64,000 bases of DNA from Azospirillum brasilense (GCF_001315015.1 NZ_CP012919.1:1-64000); one strand, 5' to 3'. Counted from the stretch's first letter, positions 37,162 through 46,671 are shown. The notes: generated by a model from the letters alone, not told the origin. Translations and numbers: made by a program.

Positions 37162-40100
37162 ATGAGTCCGCCCGGCAGCCCGAAATCCCAGGCGCGGCGT
37201 CTGGACGTCCAGCGTCTGGAGGAACTGATCGCCGCTGGGCGCATCGCCGAGGCCGAAACGACGGCGGGCCGCCTGCTGCGCCACAACGCCACCCATGTCT
37301 ACGGCGCTGCCGGTCTGGCCCGCTGCTCCCTTGCACAGGGGGATCTGGAAACCGCGCTGCGCTGGGCCGAACGCGGCGCCCGCTTCGCGCCGAACGACAT
37401 CGCTCTCAAAGCTTTCTTCGCCGCCCTGCTGATCGCGGCGGGCCGGTCGGCCGAGGTGCCGCCGCTGCTCGCTGCTGCGGTGGACAAGGCCGCCGTTCCC
37501 ACCGCGGCGATCGCACTGGGGCAGGCCTTGGCCCGATTGGGAGAAGTGGACCGCCTACTGCCCCTCATTGTCCGCGAACTGCACCGTTTCCCGGTGAGCG
37601 TCGCCCCCCTGCTGGGAGATCTTGCCGACCATGCCGTGCTGACCGGACAGGCCGTCGGCTGGGCGGCTGCCGACGTCGGCCTGCGGGTTGTCGGAGCCCT
37701 TGCCCCGGATGTGCAGGATGCGCCTTCATCAGACCAGGGCGGCACCATCCGCATCGCATCTTCCCGGCACGTCCCTCTGCTCGTCATGAATCGGGTGTCG
37801 TTCCTGCGGCAGTATGGCCGACAGGACGGTGCCGGGCTGGTCCGTTTCGTTCTGCCCGTCGGCCCGGACCTGGAAGGGCGGCCGCTCTCCATCACCCTGG
37901 ATGGAGCGCCCCTGCTCGGTGCGCCCCTGCATCCCAGGCGTCATGCGACGGTCGAAGGAAGCGTCCTGCTCGACGACGACCCCGGCGGTGCCACCGAAGC
38001 GGTGCTGTCCGGCTGGGCATGGTGCCCGGGCGATCCGCCGCAGTCGGTCACCGTCCAAGTGACGGATGAGGTTGGGCGCTCCGTGACCGTGGCCGCCGAC
38101 CGCCCCTTGCAGGGGGCGAGAGCCCAGGGAGTCGAGGACGGCCGTTACGGCTTCCTGATCGATCCGGTCGCTGCCGGCCTCGCGCCTGGCCGTCTCCACG
38201 TCACCGCCGGACCGGGAGGTACACCCCTGGCCGGCAGTCCTCTTCCATGGCCCGGCTCCGGTGGAGTCGGGCGGCGTCCCGCGCCGGTCGGTCCACGGCC
38301 ACTGCGTCCGGTGCGGACGGGACACCCCTCATTCACCGGGGCATCGCCCGTGGTGGACATTGTGATCCCGGTCTACCGCGGGCGGGAGGAGACGATGGCC
38401 TGCCTGCGGTCGGTCCTCGCGGCGGACGACGCCACGCCACGCGAAGTCGTCGTCATCGACGACGCCAGCCCGGACGCTGATCTTGTCGGCGACCTGACGG
38501 CACTCGCCGAGGCAGGGCGCATCACGCTGCTGCGCAACCCGCGCAATCTCGGCTTCCCGGCCACGGTCAACCGGGGACTGGCCCTGCACCCCGACCGCGA
38601 CGCCGTGCTGCTCAACGCCGACACCCTGGTCGCCGGCAACTGGCTGGAGCGGCTGCGCGCCGCGGCCCGGTCGGTGCCGGACGTCGGGACGGTCACTCCC
38701 CTATCCAACGACGCCACGATCCTCAGCTACCCCTCGGGTGCGGACCGCCCCCCCCCGCCGTCCCTGGCGGAAACGGCGGCGCTCGACCGGCTGGCCCGGA
38801 CGGTGAACGCCGGGCTGCGGGTCGACCTGCCGACGGCGGTCGGCTTCTGCGTCTACATCCGACGCGATTGCCTGGAGGAAACCGGCCCCTTCGAGGAGTG
38901 GCTGTTCGGGCGCGGTTATGGCGAGGAGAACGACTTCTGCCTGCGCGCGCACCGGTTGGGCTGGCGCCATCTCGGGGCCGCCGACGTCTTCGTGGCGCAT
39001 GTGGGCGGACGCTCCTTCGGGCGGCAGAAGGCGATCCTCGCCGCGCGCAACAGCCACCTGCTGGAACGGCTGCATCCCGGATACGACGCGCTGGTCCAGG
39101 ACTTCATCGCCGCCGACCCGCTGATGGCCGCGCGCCGGCGCCTCGACATCGCCCGCTGGGCGGAGGGGGCGGAAGCCGCACGGGCTCCCGCCGTCCTGCT
39201 GGTCACGCTCGCCGGACGCGGCGGGGTCGCCCGCTTCATCGAGGAGCGCGCCGAAGCCCTGCGCGCGGAGGGCTGGCGCGTTCTGCGACTTGTTCCTGAA
39301 ACCGCCGGGGACGAGGAGGAGGATGAGAAGGATGACGATGACGAGGCGGCCCCCCAAAGCCATCCTTCCTCTTCGGCCCCTTCCCTCCCATCCGAGCGCC
39401 GATGCCGGATCGAGGTCATGGACCGGCCGGACCTGCGCGATCTGGTGTTCCGCACCCGCGCGGAGTTCGGGGAACTGGCCGAGGCCCTGCGGTTGGCCGG
39501 GACGGCGGCGGTGGAGATCCATCATCTGCTGGGGCATGACGCCGCGGTGCTGGATCTGGCCGGACGGCTCGGCGTGCCCTACGACCTCACCATTCATGAT
39601 TATGGCTTGATCTGCCCCCGCCTTAGCCTCGTTGACAAGAACGGGCGCTATTGCGGGGAACCGGACTTGGCGGCCTGCGAACGCTGCACCGCCGATCCGG
39701 ACGACCGTGCCGACCCGGAACTGACGGTGGGCGCTCTGCGCCGGCGTACGCGCACCCTGGCCGCCGGCGCGCGTCGGGTGACGGCGCCGACCCGCGACGT
39801 GGCGGCTCGGCTGCTGCGCCATATCGCCCCCCGCCTCATCGAGGTCCGGCCCTGGGAGGATGTCGCCCCGCCCCCTGCCCGGCCGCCACGCCACCGGAAT
39901 GGCCGCCGGTGGCGCGTCTGCACCATCGGTGCCGTCGGCATCCAGAAAGGTTACGAGGTCCTGCTGGCCTGCGCCCGCGACGCCGCAGCGCGCGGCCTGC
40001 CGCTGGAGTTCGTGGTCGTCGGCTTCAGCGAGGACGACCCGCCCCTGTTCGAGACGGGACACGGCTTCGTCACCGGCCGCTTCTCCGAGGAGGAGGCGGT

Positions 40101-41352
40101 GGCCCTGGTGCGGGCGCAGGAGGCCGACATCGCTTTCCTGCCGTCCATCTCGCCGGAAACCTGGTGCTATGCCCTGTCCACCGCTTGGAAGGCCGAACTG
40201 GAGGTGGTGGCCTTCGACCTGGGGGCCATGTCCGAGCGCATCCGTCGCAAGGGTGGCGGCCACCTGCTGCCACCATTGCTGGAGGCTGCGACAATCAACG
40301 ACGCCCTCCTGGGCATTCTTGACGCTCATACGCCGCATGGCGTAGCAATCGGACAGTTCTCTTCCTTTCGGTCAGATTACAAGCCAAGCATTCCAGGGGC
40401 GGATTCGGATGGTCCGAACGCCTGCTGTTCAATTTCCCAGTCCCGCGGGGGGTCGTCGATGATCGGTAGCGTTGCATCCGCAGAAGCCCAACAGCCCACT
40501 CAGATCAAGGCGACGGCCCAGACCCTGTCGCTGTTGCCCGGCTTCTATTCGCTGATCGTCACGAGTGGCGGCGGCACAGCCGCGGCAGGCGAGTTTCCCC
40601 TTCCCAGCGTTCAGCTGGCGGCGTCCCCGAACAACCATCCCGGCACCACCGTCGAGATGATCGGCAGCGTGCCCGGCAACTGGCTGAGCAAGCAGGGCGA
40701 CACCATCATCATCAAGGTGTCGGGCGGGCCTGCGGCCCTGATCCTGTCCTCCTACAAGCACATCGAACGGCAGAACGCGCTGCTGTCGCTTCAGTTCGCC
40801 CGCATCGACGACACGCCGGCGGCCTCTGCCTCCGCGGCTCCGCAGGCCGCCCCGGCGATGGCGTCCGCTCCGGTCCAGAGCACGCAGGCCCCGACCGCTC
40901 CGCCCGCCGCCCGTCCGCGCACCGAGATCCTGGCCCACATCCAGCGCCAGGGCGATCTGCGTTTCGCCGATTCCAACTGGGCCGGCGCGGTTGGGCAGCG
41001 GCTGTGGATCGAGGCCTTCTCGATCACTCCGGTCGACGGCATCACCCCCGAGGACATCGAGTACAAGGGCCTGACCGCGAACGGCTGGGAAACCCCCTGG
41101 ATCAGCGGCGCCGGCATGTGTGGCAGCCGCGGCCTGGGCACGCCCCTGGTCGGCTTCTCGATCCGCCTGCGCGGCGCCGCGGCCGAGCGTTTCGACTGCG
41201 TCTATGAGGGCGCCTTCGTCAGCGGCTATCGCTCGCCCGCCGGACAGAACGGCAGCCCCTGCCGCTCCGACGCGATCGGCGACGCTCTGGAAGGCTTCCT
41301 GCTGCGCTTCGTCGAGAAGCAGACCGGCGCCGCCCAGACGCGCTCCTCTTGA
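37162..41352 (+). CDS. TPR-GT2-GT4 protein fused in frame to a Trp-rich C-terminal domain
   Basis: Open frame of 1396 residues. Residues 1-200 are TPR-like helices; about 396-640 a GT2 domain (VVDIVIPVYRGREETMACLR, VVIDDASPDADL, FGRGYGEENDFCLRAHRLGW); about 680-1075 a GT4 domain with an acidic insert DEEEDEKDDDDEAAP near 716 and a Cys-rich HDYGLICPRLS region. The GT4 homology ends near 40330. The following 40 residues look like translated intergenic DNA, and from an internal ATG at 40459 a separate protein seems to begin (MIGSVASAEAQQPTQIKAT). It ends in GQRLWIEAFSI, ETPWISGAGMCGSRGLG and FSIRLRG, reminiscent of hydrophobic-W domains. AGGGGA lies 9 bases before the 37162 start. The fusion may be recent or the frame may hide two genes. 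Confidence 0.75.
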   Translation: MSPPGSPKSQARRLDVQRLEELIAAGRIAEAETTAGRLLRHNATHVYGAAGLARCSLAQGDLETALRWAERGARFAPNDIALKAFFAALLIAAGRSAEVPPLLAAAVDKAAVPTAAIALGQALARLGEVDRLLPLIVRELHRFPVSVAPLLGDLADHAVLTGQAVGWAAADVGLRVVGALAPDVQDAPSSDQGGTIRIASSRHVPLLVMNRVSFLRQYGRQDGAGLVRFVLPVGPDLEGRPLSITLDGAPLLGAPLHPRRHATVEGSVLLDDDPGGATEAVLSGWAWCPGDPPQSVTVQVTDEVGRSVTVAADRPLQGARAQGVEDGRYGFLIDPVAAGLAPGRLHVTAGPGGTPLAGSPLPWPGSGGVGRRPAPVGPRPLRPVRTGHPSFTGASPVVDIVIPVYRGREETMACLRSVLAADDATPREVVVIDDASPDADLVGDLTALAEAGRITLLRNPRNLGFPATVNRGLALHPDRDAVLLNADTLVAGNWLERLRAAARSVPDVGTVTPLSNDATILSYPSGADRPPPPSLAETAALDRLARTVNAGLRVDLPTAVGFCVYIRRDCLEETGPFEEWLFGRGYGEENDFCLRAHRLGWRHLGAADVFVAHVGGRSFGRQKAILAARNSHLLERLHPGYDALVQDFIAADPLMAARRRLDIARWAEGAEAARAPAVLLVTLAGRGGVARFIEERAEALRAEGWRVLRLVPETAGDEEEDEKDDDDEAAPQSHPSSSAPSLPSERRCRIEVMDRPDLRDLVFRTRAEFGELAEALRLAGTAAVEIHHLLGHDAAVLDLAGRLGVPYDLTIHDYGLICPRLSLVDKNGRYCGEPDLAACERCTADPDDRADPELTVGALRRRTRTLAAGARRVTAPTRDVAARLLRHIAPRLIEVRPWEDVAPPPARPPRHRNGRRWRVCTIGAVGIQKGYEVLLACARDAAARGLPLEFVVVGFSEDDPPLFETGHGFVTGRFSEEEAVALVRAQEADIAFLPSISPETWCYALSTAWKAELEVVAFDLGAMSERIRRKGGGHLLPPLLEAATINDALLGILDAHTPHGVAIGQFSSFRSDYKPSIPGADSDGPNACCSISQSRGGSSMIGSVASAEAQQPTQIKATAQTLSLLPGFYSLIVTSGGGTAAAGEFPLPSVQLAASPNNHPGTTVEMIGSVPGNWLSKQGDTIIIKVSGGPAALILSSYKHIERQNALLSLQFARIDDTPAASASAAPQAAPAMASAPVQSTQAPTAPPAARPRTEILAHIQRQGDLRFADSNWAGAVGQRLWIEAFSITPVDGITPEDIEYKGLTANGWETPWISGAGMCGSRGLGTPLVGFSIRLRGAAAERFDCVYEGAFVSGYRSPAGQNGSPCRSDAIGDALEGFLLRFVEKQTGAAQTRSS
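40459..41352 (+). CDS. possible separate gene: Trp-rich ChW-like domain protein (in-frame with the upstream GT)
   Basis: From the ATG at 40459 the frame gives 297 residues: an N-terminal beta-rich part (LLPGFYSLIVTSGGGTAAAG, DTIIIKVSGGPAALILSSYK), an Ala/Pro/Gln linker (AASASAAPQAAPAMASAPVQ), then a C-terminal part with ILAHIQRQGDLRFADSNWAG, GQRLWIEAFSI and WISGAGMCGSRGLGTPL. The spacing of Trp, Gly and Gly-Gln resembles clostridial hydrophobic-W repeats. GGGGGG lies 6-11 bases upstream, a weak ribosome site. Whether it is made alone or as the tail of the glycosyltransferase cannot be settled by sequence; it overlaps the previous entry wholly. No signal peptide is visible. Confidence 0.45.
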   Translation: MIGSVASAEAQQPTQIKATAQTLSLLPGFYSLIVTSGGGTAAAGEFPLPSVQLAASPNNHPGTTVEMIGSVPGNWLSKQGDTIIIKVSGGPAALILSSYKHIERQNALLSLQFARIDDTPAASASAAPQAAPAMASAPVQSTQAPTAPPAARPRTEILAHIQRQGDLRFADSNWAGAVGQRLWIEAFSITPVDGITPEDIEYKGLTANGWETPWISGAGMCGSRGLGTPLVGFSIRLRGAAAERFDCVYEGAFVSGYRSPAGQNGSPCRSDAIGDALEGFLLRFVEKQTGAAQTRSS

Positions 41353-41372
41353 TCCGGCACGCCTCCAATCCG

Positions 41373-41978
41373 ATGCTCAAGACCGTGCTCAATGTCGGAT
41401 GCGGTCAGCGCGCCATTTCGATCCTCGGCAGTTCCCTGCCGGCGGACGGATGGCGGGAACTGCGCCTCGACATCGATCCGAAGGTCGATCCGGACATCGT
41501 CGCACCGATGACGGACATGGCCGCGGTGCCCGACGGATCGGTGGATGCGGTCTGGTCGTCGCACAATCTGGAGCATCTCGACCCGCACGACGTGCCTGTG
41601 GCGCTGCGGGAGTTCCTGCGCGTCCTGGCGCCGGGCGGCACGCTTCTCCTGAGCGTGCCCGACCTGCAGGCGGTGGCGAAGCTGGTGGCCGAGGATCGGC
41701 TGGACGAGCCGCTCTATGAGTCCAGGAACGGACCGGTGCGGGCGCTGGACGTCATGTACGGCTACGGACCGGCCCTTGCCGCAGGCAACCGCTTCATGGC
41801 CCACCGCACCGGCTTCACCCCGAACCTGCTGGGGCGCCTGTTGCAGGAGGCGGGGTTCGAGCCGGTGGCGATCTGGCGGCGAGCGGCGGCGTACGAGCTG
41901 CAGGTCAAGGCCTACCGTCCACCCGCGCCGGCCGGGACGCTGGAGGAGCTTGGCCTCGTCCCGCCCTCGGCCGGCTGA
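41373..41978 (+). CDS. class I SAM-dependent methyltransferase
   Basis: Protein of 201 residues from this start. It begins MLKTVLNVGCGQRAISILGS, then LRLDIDPKVDPDIVAPMTDM and VWSSHNLEHLDPHDVPVALR with VLAPGGTLLLSVPDLQAVAK, a short Methyltransf_11 protein common in sugar clusters. A TTG at 41349 overlapping the previous stop would add eight residues and is an alternative. The context beside the GT fusion suggests methylation of its product. Confidence 0.8.
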   Translation: MLKTVLNVGCGQRAISILGSSLPADGWRELRLDIDPKVDPDIVAPMTDMAAVPDGSVDAVWSSHNLEHLDPHDVPVALREFLRVLAPGGTLLLSVPDLQAVAKLVAEDRLDEPLYESRNGPVRALDVMYGYGPALAAGNRFMAHRTGFTPNLLGRLLQEAGFEPVAIWRRAAAYELQVKAYRPPAPAGTLEELGLVPPSAG

Positions 41979-42058
41979 GACCGGCTGATGCTCGATGACC
42001 ATGCACATCCTGGCCCGCAGCGGGTGGCGGGCTCTTTTTGCGGAATCGGCGGCACGCG

Positions 42059-43306
42059 ATGAACTATCTTTTCGTCCACCAGAATTTTCCGGGCCAGTAC
42101 CAGCACATCGTGCAGCATCTGGCGTCCCAGCCCGGCAACCGGGTGGTATTCATCTCGCACGAAAGCCCGGTGCAGATTCCCGGTGTGGAACGCGTGGTTT
42201 ACCAGCCTTTCCGCACGGCGAAGCCGACGACGCATCACTACATCCAGGAACTGGAACTGGCGGTCGTCTATGGGCAGAGCGTCCATGAGGTCTGCCGCCG
42301 GCTGAAGGCCGAAGGATTCCGCCCCGACATCATGATCGGGCACAACGGCTGGGGCGAGACGCTCTACATGAAGGACGTCTGGCCGGACGTTCCGCTGCTC
42401 GCCTATTTCGAGTTCTTCTATCACCTGCACGGGGCCGACATCGGCTTCGATCCCACGGTACCGGTCACCGAGAACGACGGCCCGCGGGTGCGCACCAAGA
42501 ACGTCATCAACACGCTGGGCTTCGATGCCGCCGACTGGGGCCAGACCCCGACCGGATGGCAGTGGTCGCTCTACCCCGACTACATGCGTTCCCGCATCAG
42601 CGTGATCCACGAGGGCGTGGACACCACCGTCGTCACACCGGTGCCCGACGCCTGGCTGCGCCTGCCGTCGGGTCTGACGCTGACCCGCAAGGACGAGGTC
42701 ATCACCTACGTCGCCCGCAACCTGGAGCCCTACCGCGGCTTCCACGTCTTCATGCGCGCCCTGCCGGGCATCCTGAAGCGGCGGCCCAAGGCCCATGTGC
42801 TGATCGTCGGCGGCGACGAGGTCAGCTATGGACAGGTCTCCGGCGACGGACGCAGCTACCGCGACCTTCTGATGGCCGAGGTCGGGCATGGCATCGACCG
42901 GGAACGGGTGCATTTCCTGGGCAAGGTCCCCTACTCCTCCTTCCTGTCGGTGCTGCGCGTCTCGTCGGCCCACGTCTACCTGACCTACCCCTTCGTCCTG
43001 TCCTGGTCCTTCCTGGAGGCCATGGCGACGGGCTGCCTGCTGATCGGCTCCTCCACCATTCCGGTGGAGGAGGTGCTGCGCGACCGGCAGAACGGGCTGC
43101 TGGTGGACTTCTTCGACGGGGCGGCCCTGACCGACCGCATCGACGAGATGTTCGAGCATCCCGACCGGATGCAGACCCTGCGCGACCGGGCGCGGCGGAC
43201 GGTGGTCGAGAACTACGATCTCCGCACCGTCACCCTGCCGCGTCATCTCGCTCTGATCGACGATCTGATCGCCGGGCGCACCCCCGCAGAAAGGACACTC
43301 AAATGA
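42059..43306 (+). CDS. glycosyltransferase family 4
   Basis: Protein of 415 residues. It starts MNYLFVHQNFPGQYQHIVQH, the Glyco_trans_4_3 N-terminus, and continues PDIMIGHNGWGETLYMKDVW and FFYHLHGADIGFDP. The C-terminal domain has ITYVARNLEPYRGFHVFMRA, HFLGKVPYSSFLSVLRVSSA and the donor site LSWSFLEAMATGCLLIGSST. It is followed by a methyltransferase whose ATG overlaps its stop by 4 bases. A frame extends 21 bases upstream without conservation. Confidence 0.86.
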   Translation: MNYLFVHQNFPGQYQHIVQHLASQPGNRVVFISHESPVQIPGVERVVYQPFRTAKPTTHHYIQELELAVVYGQSVHEVCRRLKAEGFRPDIMIGHNGWGETLYMKDVWPDVPLLAYFEFFYHLHGADIGFDPTVPVTENDGPRVRTKNVINTLGFDAADWGQTPTGWQWSLYPDYMRSRISVIHEGVDTTVVTPVPDAWLRLPSGLTLTRKDEVITYVARNLEPYRGFHVFMRALPGILKRRPKAHVLIVGGDEVSYGQVSGDGRSYRDLLMAEVGHGIDRERVHFLGKVPYSSFLSVLRVSSAHVYLTYPFVLSWSFLEAMATGCLLIGSSTIPVEEVLRDRQNGLLVDFFDGAALTDRIDEMFEHPDRMQTLRDRARRTVVENYDLRTVTLPRHLALIDDLIAGRTPAERTLK

Positions 43307-44856
43307 GCGCCTGGAGCGACGGCTACAACGCCGACATCGCCTACACCCACGGTGCCTATCGCGAGCTGTCGCCCGGTTACCTGTCCTACGTCTGCCTGCT
43401 GAACGGCATCCGCCCGCCGCGCACCGACCGTCTCTTCCGCTATTGCGAGCTGGGCTGCGGCCAGGGGATGACCCTGAACATCCTGGCGGCGACCCATCCC
43501 CACGGCCGTTTCACCGGCATCGACTTCAACCCGCTGCACGTCGCCGGAGCGCGCCGGTTGGCCGAAGAGGCGGGGCTGTCCAACGTCGCCTTCCACGAGC
43601 GCAGCTTCCAGGAGGTGGCCGCCGGAGCGCTGCCGGCGGAAGAGGCCGGCGAGGGTTTCGACTTCATCGTCCTGCACGGCGTCTACAGTTGGGTCAGCCC
43701 GGAGAACCGCCGGGCGGTGGTGGACATTCTGGAGAAGACGCTGAAGCCCGGCGGGCTGGTCTTCGTCAGCTACAACGCCATGCCCGGCTGGGCGCCGCTG
43801 GTCCCCTTGCAGAAGCTGATGCTGGCCCATGCTGCTGCCAACCCGGCCCGCAGCGACCGGCAGCTCGACGCGGCGCTCGGCTTCATCGGCCGGCTGAGCG
43901 AGGGCGGTGCGGGCTATTTCGTCGCCAACCCCACCGCCGGACAGCATCTCGAGACGGTCGCGAAGCAGGACCGCCACTATCTGACGCACGAGTATCTGAA
44001 CGCCCATTGGGAGCCGCTGGGCCACGCCCAGGTGGCGCAGGACATGGCGCGGGCGAAGCTGGGCTATGCCTGCTCCGCCAACATCCCGCACAACATCGAC
44101 GAACTGTCGGTGCGCCCGGAACTGCGGCCCCTCCTGGCGGAGATCGCCGACCCGACGCTGGCCGAGACGGTGCGCGACTTCGCCATGAACCAGGTGTTCC
44201 GCCGTGACATCTTTATCCGCGGCCTGGACCGGCTGCCCGCCGTGGAGGCTGCCGCGGAACTCCGGCGGCTTCGTTTCACGCTGACGGTCGCGCGCGAGAG
44301 CGCCGGGCTGGCGGTTCCGGTTCCGCTGGGTGAACTGCGCCATGACCCGGGGCTCGGCTTGCCCATCCTTGACGCGCTCGCCACGGGCACGCCGAGCCTC
44401 GGCGAGATCGCGTCGCTGCCGGAGATGGCGCGGCACGATTTCGGCACGATCTCCCGCTTCGTGGCGCTTCTGATCTCCGCCAACCAGGTCCATCCCCTGG
44501 TGGACCCTGCGGAGGAAGGCCGTCAGGCGGCCGGCCGGCTGAATCGTGCGATCAGCCGGCGCATGCTGGTCGACGAAAGCCTGTTCTTCCTGGCCGCGCC
44601 CACGATCGGGCTGGGCATCGGGGCCGATTCTCTGGAACGCCTCGTCCTGGCCGGCCTGCTGGCTGGACAACCGGTGGATATCCAGCCGCTCAGCGGTTTC
44701 GTGACGGACGCGCTGCAGACGCTCGGGCGTACGGTCTTCGCCGAGGACGGTTCCGCCATCTCCGATCCCAACGCCATGCCCCCCCGGATCGCCGCGAGGC
44801 TGGCCGAATTCCTGCCGCAGAAGCTGCCGGTGTGGCAGCGGCTCGGCATTCTGTAA
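43303..44856 (+). CDS. SAM-dependent methyltransferase with C-terminal regulatory domain
   Basis: Protein of 517 residues. The N-terminal domain has RYCELGCGQGMTLNILAATH near residue 47, FTGIDFNPLHVAGARRL and FIVLHGVYSWVSPENRRAVV. Residues about 200-320 match the methyltransferase regulatory domain pattern (LTHEYLNAHWEPLGHAQVAQ, YACSANIPHNIDELSV), and the last 200 residues form another helical domain. Such enzymes occur beside GT and beta-roll protein genes. Coupled by ATGA overlap to the GT4 in front, it probably methylates the same glycan; its target could also be protein. Confidence 0.83.
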   Translation: MSAWSDGYNADIAYTHGAYRELSPGYLSYVCLLNGIRPPRTDRLFRYCELGCGQGMTLNILAATHPHGRFTGIDFNPLHVAGARRLAEEAGLSNVAFHERSFQEVAAGALPAEEAGEGFDFIVLHGVYSWVSPENRRAVVDILEKTLKPGGLVFVSYNAMPGWAPLVPLQKLMLAHAAANPARSDRQLDAALGFIGRLSEGGAGYFVANPTAGQHLETVAKQDRHYLTHEYLNAHWEPLGHAQVAQDMARAKLGYACSANIPHNIDELSVRPELRPLLAEIADPTLAETVRDFAMNQVFRRDIFIRGLDRLPAVEAAAELRRLRFTLTVARESAGLAVPVPLGELRHDPGLGLPILDALATGTPSLGEIASLPEMARHDFGTISRFVALLISANQVHPLVDPAEEGRQAAGRLNRAISRRMLVDESLFFLAAPTIGLGIGADSLERLVLAGLLAGQPVDIQPLSGFVTDALQTLGRTVFAEDGSAISDPNAMPPRIAARLAEFLPQKLPVWQRLGIL

Positions 44857-44960
44857 CAGGCCATCCGTACCGAAAGGCGGGCGCACGAAGAGGCTGTGGC
44901 GCCGACCGGCGCCCCCGTCGTATGGTCGCCCGCTTTCCGCATTCGTCCCAGGAACCGACA

Positions 44961-45536
44961 ATGAGCCACTCCGCAACCGACCGCGTCCGCGAAGCCCTGC
45001 TTGAGACGTCCCGGAACTTCGCGGCCTTCGCCGAGCAGGCCGACCGGATCGAGGCCGCCGCCGGGCTGATGATCGATGGGCTGAAGAGCGGCGGCAAGGT
45101 GCTGTTCTGCGGCAACGGCGGGTCGGCCGCCGATTCCCAGCACCTTGCGGCGGAATTGACCGGACGGTATCTCCGGGACCGCGCCCCTCTGGCGGCGGTG
45201 GCCCTGACGGTGGACACCTCCGCCCTGACGGCCATCGCCAACGACTATTCCTACGACGAGGTGTTCGCCCGGCAGGTCCGTGGCCTGGGCCGGGCCGGCG
45301 ACGTTCTGGTCGGCATCTCGACCAGCGGGAACAGCCGCAACGTCGTTGCCGCCCTGGAGGCTGCCCACGCGCTCGGCATGCGCACCGTCGGCCTGACCGG
45401 CGCCGCCGGCGGGCGGATGAAGGAGTTGTGCGACGTCTGCCTGTGCGTCCCATCCACCGACACCCCGCGCATCCAGGAAATGCACATCGCCGCCGGCCAC
45501 ATGCTGTGTGAACTGGTCGAGAACGCCTTCGTCTGA
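44961..45536 (+). CDS. gmhA: phosphoheptose isomerase (SIS domain)
   Basis: Protein of 191 residues. The SIS fold has VLFCGNGGSAADSQHLAAEL, GRYLRDRAPLAAVALTVDTS, DYSYDEVFARQV and LVGISTSGNSRNVVAALEAA, then PSTDTPRIQEMHIAAGHMLC with the metal-binding His and Glu. These are GmhA signatures. It converts sedoheptulose 7-phosphate to D-glycero-D-manno-heptose 7-phosphate for LPS inner core or GDP-heptose. AGGAA lies 6 bases before the ATG. No hldE or gmhB is in the window, so the remaining steps are elsewhere. It is convergent with the FAD oxidase 13 bases away. Confidence 0.92.
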   Translation: MSHSATDRVREALLETSRNFAAFAEQADRIEAAAGLMIDGLKSGGKVLFCGNGGSAADSQHLAAELTGRYLRDRAPLAAVALTVDTSALTAIANDYSYDEVFARQVRGLGRAGDVLVGISTSGNSRNVVAALEAAHALGMRTVGLTGAAGGRMKELCDVCLCVPSTDTPRIQEMHIAAGHMLCELVENAFV

Positions 45537-45549
45537 CGACGGGGCAGTC

Positions 45550-46671
45550 TCAGCCGCTCAGCCGCTCCGCCACGGCGTCGGCGATGGCGAGGCAGGACGT
45601 CAGCCCCGGCGATTCCATGCCGAACAGGTTGACCAACCCCGCCACGCCATGCGTCTCCGGCCCCTGGATCAGGAAATCGGCCTGCGGCTGGCCGGGGCCG
45701 CTCAGCTTCGGGCGGACACCGGAATAGGCCGGAACCAAAGCGCCGTCGGGCAGGTCTGGCCAATAGCGCCGAACCTCGGCGTAGAAGCCGTCAGCCCGCT
45801 TCGGGTCCACCCGGTAGTCGGGACGGTCGTAGTCGGCGGGGTCCAGCCACTCGACGTCCGGGCCGAAGCGGGCCTGCCCGGCCAGATCCAATGTCAGGTG
45901 AACGCCCAGCCCGCCCTCCACCGGCACCGGATAGACCAGCCGCGCGAAGGGTGAGCGCCCCTGCCCCAGCGCGTAGTAATTGCCCTTGGCCAGCACCCGC
46001 GGCGGCACATGTTCCGCCGGAAAGCCCCCCAGATTGCGGGCCACGCCCCAGGCGCCCAACCCGGCGGCGTTGACCACTGTGCCGCAGGCGACGCGCATCG
46101 GCTCCGCTCCGCCGACCTCCAGCTCGAAACCGTCCGCGGCGCGATAGGCGCGCTCCAGAGGGCTGAGGAAGGCCAGCATGGCGCCCGCCGCCTCCGCGTC
46201 ACCCCGCAGGGCCAGCATCAGACCGTGGCTGTCGATGATGCCGGTGGATGGCGACAGCAGCGCGCCCACACAGCGCAGGCTGGGCTCCAGCGCCATGGCC
46301 TTGGACGCGGAGAACGCGACGAGATCGCCCACCCCATTGGCGGCGGCCTGGGCGCGGATGGCCTCCAGCCGGGGCAACTGGGCCTCCTCGGTGGCGACGA
46401 TCAGTTTGCCGATGCGCTTGTGCTCCACCCCATGCGCCGCGCAATAGGCGTAAAGCGCGTCCCGCCCAGCCACGCACAAGCGCGCCCGCAGGCTGCCCGT
46501 GGGGTAGTAGATGCCCGCGTGGATAACCTCGGAGTTGCGCGAGCTGGTGCCGGTGCCGATGGCGTCCGCCGCCTCCAGAACCACCACCTCCCGCCCGGCG
46601 CGAGCCAGCCGCCGGGCTACCGCCAACCCGATCACGCCGGCCCCGACCACCACGCAGTCCACCCGCTCCAT
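45550..46671 (-). CDS. lhgO: FAD-dependent oxidoreductase, L-2-hydroxyglutarate oxidase-like
   Basis: Protein of 373 residues of the DAO superfamily. It begins with the FAD fingerprint CVVVGAGVIGLAVARRLARA and EVVVLEAADAIGTGTSSRNS, then SEVIHAGIYYPTGSLRARLC. VVNAAGLGAWGVARNLGGF and VYPVPVEGGLGVHLTLDLAG follow, and near the end SGVRPKLSGPGQPQADFLIQ. These match LhgO/L2HGDH enzymes, which oxidise L-2-hydroxyglutarate to 2-oxoglutarate. GGAG lies 6-10 bases before the ATG at 46671. It has no evident link to the polysaccharide genes. Confidence 0.83.
   Translation of the reverse strand: MERVDCVVVGAGVIGLAVARRLARAGREVVVLEAADAIGTGTSSRNSEVIHAGIYYPTGSLRARLCVAGRDALYAYCAAHGVEHKRIGKLIVATEEAQLPRLEAIRAQAAANGVGDLVAFSASKAMALEPSLRCVGALLSPSTGIIDSHGLMLALRGDAEAAGAMLAFLSPLERAYRAADGFELEVGGAEPMRVACGTVVNAAGLGAWGVARNLGGFPAEHVPPRVLAKGNYYALGQGRSPFARLVYPVPVEGGLGVHLTLDLAGQARFGPDVEWLDPADYDRPDYRVDPKRADGFYAEVRRYWPDLPDGALVPAYSGVRPKLSGPGQPQADFLIQGPETHGVAGLVNLFGMESPGLTSCLAIADAVAERLSG

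Noticed and set aside
39309..39400. Acidic run in the TPR-GT protein considered as a frame error
   Set aside because: The frame stays open with GT4 homology on both sides, so it is more simply a low-complexity insert.
42556..43302. Plus-strand extension of the methyltransferase at 43303
   Set aside because: It is a shadow of the GT4 gene; the ATG at 43303 overlaps the GT4 stop as ATGA.
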